A DNA stretch of 64,000 nucleotides. Origin: Varroa destructor (Eukaryota; Arthropoda; Arachnida; Mesostigmata; Varroidae). Position 1 is the stretch's first letter, and each line of letters begins with the position of its first letter. Both the position numbers and the translations under genes were made by a program. The notes below the pieces were generated by a model that had not been told where the DNA came from, searched no databases, and saw nothing but the letters and a program-made list of their open reading frames with translations. Shown here piece by piece: positions 24,203 through 33,300 of this stretch. The stretch lies in contig NW_019211455.1 of the NCBI RefSeq assembly GCF_002443255.2, positions 33,321,778 to 33,385,777 on the forward strand, in the 5' to 3' direction.

Positions 24203-24700
24203 TTACACCCTGACCGCAACGGTAACGAAAGCAATACCAAGAAAGAATAGTGCGGTGGCTTGGTATAAAAGATATTGTTGAAAGTCAGCTACAACAGAAA
24301 TAATGCCTTGGGTCTGGAGACTGGTGCCTGGATCATATTCTAGTATAACACGCCCGCTCCACATTTCTGCCCTGTCTGTTCGGGCTAGCCATTTGAGAAT
24401 CGCAAAGTATCGCTGAGATAGCAAACCTACGTGAATTGTCCACCAGTGCTAGCGAGCATTGACCGTCCTATATGAAATGCGAGGATGCTTTCGGAATCGT
24501 GCGTCGTATAGGACAGTTAATTCTCTGAACGCTGGCGGACAATTCACATCGGTTTCCGATCCGAACACCAACTCAATTCCGGGCACATGAACTATCGGCA
24601 GACAAAACAATGCATACGGGGTCCCCTTTTAGTGTTTCTACGAGCGAGGTACCACACGATAAGGCATGTGGTCCTTTAATTCCTATGGGACCTTTGCATC
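24203..24700 (-). pseudogene. gypsy RNase H
   Basis: In order: LVETLKGDPVCIVLSADSS for fe-LK---aPvl---d----tDAS; CPIRRTIPKASSHFI then CSLALV for hPIaYaSrtLskaE-nY----E-LAlv; and after a frame change RYFAILKWLARTD, matching v-tDH-aLkWL, then VILEYDPGTS, matching v-yrpGk. One stop and one frame change interrupt it. The first catalytic aspartate may be retained in ADSS. The inverted repeat at 24431-24547 lies inside this coding region. Confidence 0.66.
24431..24547. repeat. Inverted repeat with 11-bp perfect ends
   Basis: GTGAATTGTCC (24431-24441) and GGACAATTCAC (24537-24547) are exact inverted repeats, with patchy pairing inside. The gypsy RNase H reading continues through it, and an 11-bp pair within about 100 bases is expected roughly once per window, so it is probably not a separate element. 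Confidence 0.5.
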
Positions 24701-24936
24701 TGTGACCGATTAGCAGTAAGAGGTGCGGTGGTTTCGACTAACTGCCAGCCTGTCTTTTAGCCAGTTGAGAGGACATAGTAACAATTAATGCTATGTAGCT
24801 AGATAAATTAGCGGTTGCCCCTTAATCCATTCTATTTTCCAATGACGGTCCACTACAAATTTAAGATTTACACAGCTTATTAGGTTGGACAACAAGACTG
24901 CAATGTGCTACATCGAAGTGCAGCATATTGCATCTA

Positions 24937-24960
24937 TTGTTGTTGTTGTTGTTGTTGTTG
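24937..24960 (+). repeat. (TTG)8 microsatellite
   Basis: Eight perfect TTG units. On the minus strand it would encode an asparagine run inside remnant E. Confidence 0.95.
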
Positions 24961-25094
24961 CCATTGCTGTAAAAATTCGCACGGTTGTCAGTTGGCCTAT
25001 AGGATTTACAAGCATTACAAACGCGTACTTGCGTCAGTAAGGAGAGTATCACAAACTAAGAAAGAACACGTTAGAGTTTTCATCAGAAAACAGC

Positions 25095-25283
25095 ATCCTT
25101 TAACATGGACCCACTGAGTTTCGGGTTTCGTGCCGGCGGTGTTCCCACTGGCCAATCTTACAATATTTCTTCTGGGTCGAAGGCCGGGCATTGCCTCTGT
25201 ACTGTGGAGCCTTGAAAATAATTTTTGTACAAATGGAGCGTGCCCTTATTTGCCGCCTTACGTGCTTTTGTGAGAAAAATACT
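25095..25283 (-). pseudogene. gypsy RT tail
   Basis: VFLTKARKAANKGTLHLYKN resembles VF--Lr-A-lkl--kKC-F. After about ten residues FDPEEIL-DWPVGTP (one stop at the dash) is a strong match to DPEKi-AI-dWPvPt. KLSGSM stands for -lrsFLG. DPEE with DWP is very characteristic of this point in gypsy pol. Confidence 0.72.
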
Positions 25284-26970
25284 GTAAAAAAAAGTACTCA
25301 TGTTACTACACAGTTATCGACGTCCCTCAATGCACAATGCCGACGAATGAAAGTGCCAGAGCTATGGGTGCTTTGGTTGAGTAGAAAGTGATTTAGAAAT
25401 TGCTTTTACGATGGAAGGAGTTGTTAATCCTCCTATCATACAGCGCTGCCACAAAAGAGATTTGGCGGCGACTAAAAGACTGTGCTCAAACTTTAGAGGT
25501 TCATAAAAAATGATTCATGACCTCAGCAACCAAACCCAATGCTACTCTGAATTACGAATAGTAATTAAATAATGCTGAAAAAAAACTTGAAGAAGGGCGT
25601 CCCTGCTTGTTGGCGTGCAGCAGCAATGCCTCACTCACCCACGTCCACTTAATCTGTGTCCCTGCGGCCAGTGATAACAACGGCATCATCGCTTAAACCT
25701 CTCAGATGCTGTATCTTGCCCACCCACTTGGCCACCAACAGCAAGGGCGTAATGGCAATGACTAGCCGAGTGATGCTTTCTCCGACAACAACAATCGCCA
25801 ACATAACAGCTTTCAGCTCGATCAACTTGCTGCCTCAGCAGCTACGATACCCCATTTACGGATACAAACATTAGTACTCATTAATCGAGCAGTAGTACAC
25901 TTGTATGCAATGGGGCCTTCTAACCAAATATCAAGGTGGCTGAATTAGCTTTAATCTAATAATACCACAATGAAATTTTTATACTTCTACAGCCACTAGC
26001 TCAGCATGCGATGTCGAACCGCTCGAGGCTTCACATAGAGTTGAATTTGGCTCGCCCACTGCGACCTTTAAGATGAAACTGCAACCCGCTCCCAACTGGC
26101 CATCAGATGTTCAGTGACTTCCTCGAGATAAAAATGCAGCTAATAGTTTGTGACACCTTTAGAACTTAACGTTACCTGATGCGATGTGTTGCGCCCTTAA
26201 ACTTTGTTCTGAGAAGACCGAAAATAGGGAACACGCATCCTTATGGCTGTTAAATTATGTTGCGCTCTTTTGTACATTAATTACCAGCCTGAAGTTGACT
26301 GATGTTCGACCATCTCGAATAAATTAGGAGCGTTAATCGACAGCCGTCGCCGAACCCCGACCGTTCTATGCAAGCTACCTAATTGCGTCTATTGCCATGT
26401 ATACAGCTGTTCGCACCGATAATTTTCGTTATAAGGGAAAGCACAATCTAAAAATGATAAAATAGTTCTAAATCGTTTTCAAAGTGGCTGAAGCAACACG
26501 GGAAAAATGGCCCTGAATTTTCCTATACGCATCTCTGTTGTATATAGTTAGATAGCAACGGTCATTCTGTAGATCTCCCTACAACTGAGTGACCCATCTA
26601 CCCTCGTATGAGTATGTCTACTAAGTCATGTATCGGAGAACAGTTCTAAGGGAACCATTTGTTCGATTGATGACACTAATTTAGTATGCTGAAGACGTTT
26701 GGGAACAGAACAGGCAAAAACAGCCTGTCTCGCTAGATAGGCATTGATTAAGCAAAAAATAAATTCTGTTTCTCGGAGCATTTAGACGAGAATATGGATT
26801 TTTTTCGCTTCGCCCTCTAAAGCCATGAAACCTTGATCGTCAGGCTTTTTTTTCGAAATCCGATAATGGATGGTGATTGGGGGATGTGAGATCAGGCAAA
26901 TATAGTGGGTGTATTAAAGGTTCCCGTTCAAGCCAATTAATAATGTTTTAGGCCAGGCCTGAAGATAACG
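25284..26970. other. Unassigned DNA
   Basis: An open frame on minus (about 25655-25830) has a hydrophobic stretch (VIAITPLLLVAKW) but no family match. The plus frame at 25656-25874 is equally unassigned. RT palm of remnant E and distal pol of the BEL/Pao fragment at 26.97 kb could both lie here. Confidence 0.3.
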
Positions 26971-27354
26971 TCATTCCTTCTTTCGAAATTTAACTACCCC
27001 TAGCACACGCACGACTACCATTTCTTCGAGGAAAGCGGGTCGACAAAGGTACGCTGCCTTTGCTCGTCGGTCAGCGAATAAGAGACCTAGTCTACAACCA
27101 TTATTTACTGGTCCCATTAGGTGCAAAGTATTTTTTACTGCTAAATCTGATGTACCTAAGGCTTGAGCTATAACGATAGCGCTAACTGAGATATCTTCAA
27201 TTATTGGTTCTGTTTCGCCGTTGTAAACCAAAGACAATCGTCCTGAGTAGGACCTTTTTAAGATAAATATTCTCGGTACGTAATTTTGTAAATCAAGGTT
27301 CAATTGTGCAAAATCGACAAAAGCAACACAGATTTTACCGGAAATATTCACCAA
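26971..27354 (-). pseudogene. BEL/Pao RNase H region fragment
   Basis: The 127-residue frame contains AFVDFAQLNLDLQNYVPRI, matching f-DAS--aY-a-vYvR. LSLVYNGETEPIIEDISVS follows, matching sLv-aKtrvaP-k--siPr, then TSDLAVKNTL for tDS--vL-wL, then LLFADRRAKAAYL for -FVanRv--I. Four blocks in order over one open frame fit BEL/Pao better than Ty3. The PRLEL motif itself is lost. Downstream BEL/Pao domains were not found. Confidence 0.55.
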
Positions 27355-27801
27355 GAAGCCTATTGCCTGAAGAACGGAACTTCGGAAGAAAACTACACAG
27401 TTTTACTTATGAAAAAGGTCCCGTTAAAATACATAGATTAATTTACAATTAAATTACCTTCGGTGCAATTTTATTCTCTAAAGATTCAATGGCACGAGTG
27501 ACAGTTCTTTCAAAACTAGCAGTTAACATAGCTATAGGCCTCCTGGTGATGGTGTAATCTTTAAAGGCAGAAATTTATTGCAGTATTTGTATGTTATAAT
27601 GATGCCGCATCCACAAATGCAATATATTTGTTCGGCACCTCGTGCTGATATAGCGATAGTGATAGAAATATCTCGGGTTTAACATTATTGGTGCACACTG
27701 TATCCCTGGGCCACGCTGCTCAGGTACGTGCCTGAACCTGCAGTTTTCAGTTTTCCGGCTATGGGCTCGTTCTTCCTCAAAAGTAGACTCCCGGGGAGTC
27801 A

Positions 27802-28092
27802 AAATGCTCGTTCACTATACAAAAAGTGCCTTTTGGCTATGGGATCTCCACACAGATTGTTTTTCTTGACCCAGAGAAAGCTGCCGCTATAGACGCCCTA
27901 GAGTACGTTACGACTGACCGCGAACTACGGAGCTTCCTGAAACTAGCGTCATACAACCATTGGCCTGTGCTGAGTTTCGCCAAAATGGCCAAATCGCTGT
28001 TCGACTTATTGAAAACGGATTGTCGGTTTCCTTGAGCTGCCCCGGGCCAGGATGTGTTTCTGGCTATTCAGGAGGCCCACACAGGCAAGCCA
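27802..28092 (+). pseudogene. gypsy RT tail
   Basis: KCSFTIQKVPF then GYGIS matches KC-F----v-FLGy-IS with one base lost at the leucine. DPEKAAAIDAL and ELRSFLKLASYNHWPVLSF follow, nearly consensus for DPEKi-AI and eLRSFLGLasYYR-fI--F. After a stop at 28033, FLAIQEAHTGKPVL matches aF--i-eaLt-kPVL. The track frame begins with a GTG at 27826, but the homology clearly extends upstream, so that start is meaningless. Confidence 0.88.
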
Positions 28093-28480
28093 GTTTTGTA
28101 GCAATTCCACCGGAATTAACCAACAGAAGTTGATCGAAATTGCACACTGGTGCAAAAAACGCTGGGCTGCGCGTAGATCTCCAGTATAGAAAGAGTAAAA
28201 TGTGCGTAACAGCGTACGATAATGATAAGCGGCTCTCGGCGAAGAAGCATTCCTCAGACACTGAATATTTGGCTATCGCCTGAGCGGTAATTTCGTTCGT
28301 ACCTGTACAAACAGCGGCTTACAATGGCCACCCACGGTAATGTGCTGAGGTACCTGCAAAGAATGAGAAACCTTTGCCTAAAGTTGATACGATGGGTCCT
28401 GAAATTGCAAAAAGACGATTTTGAAGTCTTTATTCGGTCTTTCCACGATCGTCTGAGACAGCATTGTTCGTTCTTTGGCA
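28093..28480 (+). pseudogene. gypsy RNase H
   Basis: DKRLSAKKHSSDTEYLAIA matches nkrLs--ekkYs-tE-E-LAiv. A frameshift follows, then FRSYLYKQRLTMATHGNVLR matches FRpYLyGrrftv-TDH-aLr, and YLQRMRNLCLKLIRWVLKLQ with KDDFEVFIRS matches the RL-RW-l-LQe-dFeviyR block. The histidine of TDH is retained while its aspartate is changed. The first RNase H aspartate region, about 28095-28190, is too decayed to read. Confidence 0.82.
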
Positions 28481-28519
28481 CGAAAGTAATGTTGGCTTAG
28501 CAGAGACCGTCAATGGTTG

Positions 28520-28960
28520 AGGTTTTGCTATTTCCTGGAGTATCGGCGAGATTTCGTACGTAGTGTTTCACGGAATGAGCCGAGCCATAAGGGTTGGCTA
28601 CCCCAGACGCCTGTGGATCCGTCGACACGGATTTCCACTGAGGCGGATTCGGACTTTACGAGACCGCTATTGGTCCCGATACGTATTCCCTTGGTCGTTC
28701 TAGTGAGTGTAGACAGTGTCTTTTTGTTCATCTTTCACACAGACTAGGTGTATGTGTACTGTCGTTTCATACACTTTTTCACAGTTCCACCAACGAAAAC
28801 CCGAGTCGTGCAAAAAGCTCTGTCTGCCCTTCAGGATGTTGCGGGGCCATATATGCTGTTGTTACGGACAATGCAAGCTACGCCTGAGGTCGGCCGTAGA
28901 GCAGTATATTGCACGCATAAAATGTGCCCTCTTTTATTCTCTCTATACTTGTCCTAGCGC
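28520..28960 (+). pseudogene. gypsy integrase zinc domain and core
   Basis: CYFLEYRRDFVRSVSRNEPS resembles ryyWP-yrrDV--yv-sC--C with the cysteines gone. DFTRPLLVPIRIPLVVLV, then RFIHFFTVPPTKTRVVQKAL matches D--GPl---g--yiLVvvD-fs-f------p----t--v--aL. In another frame YAVVTDNASYA is an excellent match to the D2 block i-v-DNasyF. D1 appears kept as the aspartate of DFTRP and D2 as TDNAS. The sequence after D2 is unreadable and overlaps the mariner-like fragment. Confidence 0.75.
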
Positions 28961-29550
28961 TCGAGCAGCTTCTGGACAGCCATGTAACTATCAGTGCGTA
29001 ATTTATTTTCGTGCAGTAAACCGATGGCTGGATATGCTTTCCTGCTAGTTGCCCTTTTCAAGGCATAAAAAACCATGTCATTACATGGACTTAAATCAAA
29101 AGAATAAGCGCGTTGAAGCCAATGCTGGACGTTCTTTGGCGATAGGATCTGGCGTTGCCATAGGTAACCAACCGGCGTGTTTTCGATCACCGCGCTAACG
29201 GCTCATAAACCTCTTGGGAACTCCAGATAGCAGGCCGCGTGATCTTTTCGTTTTTGGCCAACATTCCATAGTAGCAGATATCCTTGATGTTATTGCAAGT
29301 ACTACCACCTCCTAACGTCAGAACTTATTCGACGTTGCCACCGAACTCGATTTCTCTTCAAAGTGACGCCATTTTCTCACTTAATTCCTCTCCGGCTAAC
29401 GGTAAGCACTGAACTATGGCAACTACGGCAACGATACGCTCCAGGCGATATTATTGTTGAACAAGGCTCCGCAAATTACACACGGAATGCATCACACGCA
29501 TTTCCAACTGCCCGGGACTCAATCCACAAGTGATCCTTCGTTTTTACACA
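28954..29550 (-). mobile_element. mariner-like transposase remnant
   Basis: Best part, minus strand 28954-29190: IENTPVGY corresponds to the second-aspartate block hDNArPH, changed to E. WLQRAYSFDLSPCNDMVFYA follows, a clear echo of l-hpPYSPDLsPcDy-lF, then LKRATSRKAY for LK--lrgkrF. Upstream, about 29250-29310, GGGSTCNNIKDICYYGMLAK resembles kGtTIns--Yc--L--L. A faint DETW-like stretch near 29530 could hold the first aspartate, but its distance is about 20 residues too long. No terminal inverted repeats were found. Confidence 0.52.
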
Positions 29551-29744
29551 ATTTTCGTATTTCCACTATTTGGGTTTAATATGTTATACATGAAATGCCA
29601 GATTTCACTGACAAACTCCAGGCTTGGCTTTCGTAAAAAGTCTGCTCTGCTGCGGCAATGCGTTTTTATCCTTCGGATCCGGCCATTTGGTAACATTCAG
29701 CACCTCAATCAGCGTTCTTGAATCGTTAGCATCATTCGCATATT

Positions 29745-30340
29745 GCGCGTTCGCTTAAGGCCCACTCGCATCCTCGATCAATTTCTGCTACCTTGTGGCC
29801 TTTAAGGAAGAACAACTTGATCACTGATGCGTTTCTTCATAGCCGAGGTAAGAACATCGTTTTACAGTACCATTATGGATTTATATGTATTTCTTAGAAG
29901 AATATGTTCTTCCTGAAGCTCCATCGCATCCAGATCTTGATAGCAATGATTATGCTTCTCTGCTGCGGGTTCTCTGGCTGTATGCGTGATTTTTACTGTT
30001 ATCAAAACGTGCTGTTGTGGTAGTTTGCCCTTGCGGGTTTTCCGAACCGACGTAGCGTACTGTTTATTTTCTAAAGATCGTCGCTAATAGCTCGATGGCT
30101 AAACAGCCCATATAACTCACGAAGGATATTCTCTCGTCTGTTACCAGTTATGAAAAAAAGTTTCATGTGATGGCGTTTGGATTAGGTCTGGGTGGCCGAT
30201 TCTGATGTCGAGATAACTGGTGATTCTTACGACCTGCCTTATATGCCTAACCAGCTTTTCCACCATTTCGTCAGTCTTCTCGGCTCAAGGAATAAAGCCG
30301 GTTTTTTCTCCTTTACTACAGTAGACTATGCAGTTATTCT
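29745..30340 (+). pseudogene. gypsy RNase H
   Basis: ARSLKAHSHPRSIS then RKNNLITDAFLHSRGKN matches aF--LK--Ls--PiL----k-f-LitDAS--G-G. The first catalytic aspartate is kept in TDA. GFICIS-KNM resembles G--PI-y-Sk-L. Near 30190, GGRF then RDNW fits yl-GrkF---tDH. Near 30280, SSRLKE then FFLLYYS fits sRL-RW---l--Y. Multiple stops. Confidence 0.58.
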
Positions 30341-30349
30341 CATTCGAAT

Positions 30350-32550
30350 TTTGCTCGGACAGTGACACAGAAGAGGGTAATACTGTCGTTTGGGTAGTGT
30401 TGGGACAGGCAATGCCACATGTAGCACAGAACTTCGGCGACTCCACCCAGGTCTCCATCAGTACTTATTGAATGTTAGAGTTGCTGTCTGTCTTGGGTAG
30501 TAGTAGGCGATATTTTTAGTCAGTGCGGCGTTCTGTACTAGGATTGTGGGCCTCTGTGTGGTCTCCGCATGGCCGCTAGGATCAAATCGTTATCCGGTGC
30601 TAGAGGAAATAAAATGTCCCACCTGATCGGTCAGCATTCACTTATCAAGACTTGTCCCAAAAAAAGAAGACTAGCTACCAAGTAGATATAGTGGTAGTAA
30701 AGAGGAAGAAATGGTAAATAAGGAATAAGTAAGCAGGGATTACCCAAAAGCAACCTTTCTGCGGGAGACTCCTAAAATCGACGATGAGCCCTGTTCGTCA
30801 AAAATTGGTACATTCAGCTTTTTTGATGGCTCCGTAACTTTTTGGTTAATTGATAAAGGCCTGCACAGTACACGACCTATCAGAATATCCTGGTTAATGA
30901 ACAAGCAAATTCCTTACGTACGTATCTCTGTGGGTACACACACGAAAAACTGCTACCTCGTGTTTATTCAAAAGTTCATCAACATATATAGCAGAAGCTA
31001 ATGGCTGCATCAGATAAGTTATGTAATAAGCACTTAATAAATACGAATTTAGAGTATTAGGTCAACTTTCCAATCAATTAGCAGCTCAGTTGAAAATACA
31101 TATATAGATTAAAGGCAATGTCTTTGTAAGCGAATTTGTAGATAAACACTTTTTACAGAAGTTAAGTATCGTGTTAGGGATTAATAACAAACACAAACAA
31201 GCAAGAACCTTTACATGACAACTAATTTTGCAAGGTTGTGGAAAACACATAACTCGAGACTACCTGATATGCCCCATATGATAATCGGAGTTGTCATTTA
31301 TCGACATTTAATAACAGATATATCAAAACAAGAGATAGAACGTCTCTGAGAGAAAAAAATCTCTATGGAAACTCGAAACAGGCATAATAACTACGACAGC
31401 ATTCTGCGTTCGATATTAAATTAAGGTAATCATCAGTTTTTACCGCCCTTCCATTAAAGGCGGTAAAAACATTTTAGCGGAACGTTTTTTTGGAAGCGTG
31501 GATAAAACAGAACAGCAACTGATCAAAGAATACAAGTAGGATAGTTTATGGAGACAAAAAAGCGCCAATGTTCTGTCTATACCTGGTGGATAATTTTACT
31601 CGGTAGAATTTAGGGAGGAATATCTAACATTTTCCAAAGCAACAATCTATTTTATCAAAAATAAATGAACCACCCTTAGCACAAGTTATAAGTACACACC
31701 AAAACCATATGGCAAAGCTGCTTGGAATTAAATGAACATTTGGCCAATAAGCACATCTCGTTGCTTCTAGAGAAAATGACAACAGTAAGATTACGCGCAA
31801 CCAACAAATATGTATATTGACAGCTATCCCTTATTGTGGTTAGCAACTATTTTCGATAAACTCAGAAAACGAAACTTCATAAGCCTTAGCACAAGATTTA
31901 TGAACATTTACCTATACAGGAAAAATCCCACAAGTATCTCGTTATAAACACTTGTATAGACTTCGTTAGGTTTACGGGAATGCCTATGTTCTATGCGAAA
32001 TCTGCCCACAACTGCCATAGGTCTAGCCGCCTACGGAATCACTTTAAGCTAATTTCTTATAAATTTATCTAGAGCTCCTAGAAGGCGTTCTCAACCAAAT
32101 GCGACCTCGAAACAAAAATATATGTCGACATTCTTTTATTTCATGGTGATTTTATGAGAATAGCGTACAAAATACTTGTTATCATTACGGTACCGTTACT
32201 TAAAAACGGCAAAGAACTAAAGTCGTTCCTGGGAAGTGTACTGTTTTAATGGTTTTTTTTAGTAATAATACCGAACTGGGTTAAAACCACTAGATGAGCT
32301 AAAACAACCGAATTGGAAATTAAGTTCCGCCATTTTATTTCTCTTGCAGCTTTATTTATGCAGTTGATACTCCAATAGGAAGGTTAGCAATATGTGAGAA
32401 AGTTAAAAATAATTATAATTAACTGAGTTGGAACAGGTTTATATTAATGGCTGGCAAGAAACGTTTCTTGTCAATATTTGCAATGTACAGATCGATTTGG
32501 GCGCTCGGCTAGAACGATACGACGAATTTTTCCTATCACAATTAAGGGTA
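30350..32550. other. AT-rich interval, possible insertion
   Basis: Distinctly A-rich on the plus strand from about 30.65 to 32.5 kb, without open frames of note. Contains a perfect 12-bp hairpin (31436-31470). It could be a non-coding element such as a SINE, MITE or LTR, but no terminal repeats were identified. Confidence 0.35.
31436..31470. repeat. Perfect 12-bp inverted repeat (hairpin)
   Basis: GTTTTTACCGCC (31436-31447) and GGCGGTAAAAAC (31459-31470) are exact reverse complements separated by 11 bases. No neighbouring gene suggests a terminator role. Confidence 0.9.
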
Positions 32551-32559
32551 TAAGACGAA

Positions 32560-33290
32560 TTGTCGATGCATCATCACGCCTACCATAATTTCCACTCTAA
32601 ACAACTTTATGAAAGAAGAAAATCACGATATTGGCTGATATAGATCAAACAACGCAGTTACTTCCCCTTGTACTGTCCGAATTTTCTGTCATAGAAGCTT
32701 TATATTTCCTCGAACCTACGAAAATAAATATTGGGAAGACTTTACATAAAGCGTCTCGGATACAAGAAATTCGTTTACCTAGCAGGAAGCCTGATTTATT
32801 GATCTACCTCTGAAAAACACATGGGCAGTGTCTCGGAATCGATAAATACATCTTCAATATATCCAAGTTCACATGGGTTACGTTGGTTCTAGGAAAGGAT
32901 GAAACAACAATGGCTGCGTAACGATGCCACGTGTATTCCAATGGTTCGCGCAATTTGGATATCTAAAACTTCCAGTTGTTATTAATAATGGCCGGCAGTT
33001 CACGGGTGGACAATCCAATAGAGAGAGAAAAATTACGTAATCGATATTCAACCCCTTATTATTCAGCGAGCGGTAGCGCGGCAAAAAGCGCGGAAAAAAA
33101 CACCTACGAAATCAAGTACGAAGACTGATAAGTCTCTAAGCGGGATACGTTTTCTTAAGAGAACGATACGTTTTCGATTTCCTATTACATATGAAAAACA
33201 TACACTTCGTACAGGCGATGACGCAGCGAAATGTCAGCTTTACTTCGCTCACAAAGTTGCACTCGAAAATACTTTGTTGACGAAGTATTC
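32560..33290 (+). pseudogene. gypsy integrase, zinc domain to distal region
   Basis: ERRKSRYWLADIDQTTQLL resembles a-s-vyWp-iD--iE-lv in the zinc domain. ISKFTWVTLVLGKDETTMAA matches ySKW-eV-------TT--a. After a stop and frame change VFQWFAQFGYLKLPVVINN and GRQFTG match L--lFa-FGlPe-iVsDNG-QFtS, with D2 changed to asparagine. RYSTPYYSASGSAAKSAEKN matches h-l-tpYHPaSNGaaERaVq, with the catalytic glutamate changed to lysine. RFRFPITYEKHTLRTGDDAA matches fLf-YRnTpH-tTG-sPA. Two of three catalytic residues are visibly lost. Confidence 0.78.
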
Positions 33291-33300
33291 AAGGTAGAAA

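Larger units (their letters stand above)
23852..25283 (-). mobile_element. Ty3/gypsy remnant E
   Basis: RT tail (25095-25283), RNase H (24203-24700) and integrase zinc domain (23852-24154) follow one another on the minus strand at close to normal spacing. This is among the most coherent elements in the window. It contains a (TTG)8 microsatellite between the RT tail and RNase H. RT palm motifs should lie above 25.3 kb but were not found. Frame changes occur between every block. Confidence 0.72.
27784..28990 (+). mobile_element. Ty3/gypsy remnant F (clearest copy)
   Basis: A continuous run on the plus strand covers RT tail, RNase H, integrase zinc domain and integrase core through the second catalytic aspartate, all at normal spacing over 1.2 kb. 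At least four frameshifts and two or three stops break it. The upstream RT palm is not recognisable; the BEL/Pao fragment on the opposite strand occupies 26.97-27.35 kb, so remnant F may be truncated there. The copy ends near the mariner-like fragment at about 28.96 kb. Confidence 0.85.
29745..33300 (+). mobile_element. Ty3/gypsy remnant G
   Basis: RNase H (29745-30340) and integrase (32560-33290) lie on the plus strand in pol order. They are about 2.2 kb apart instead of roughly 0.5 kb. The intervening 30.4-32.5 kb is AT-rich without recognised coding potential, which suggests inserted DNA. Alternatively, these are two independent gypsy fragments. Confidence 0.55.

Noticed and set aside
24431..24547. 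MITE or foldback element from 11-bp inverted repeat
   Set aside because: The gypsy RNase H reading passes through it at normal spacing, there is no target duplication, and an 11-bp pair at this distance is expected about once by chance.
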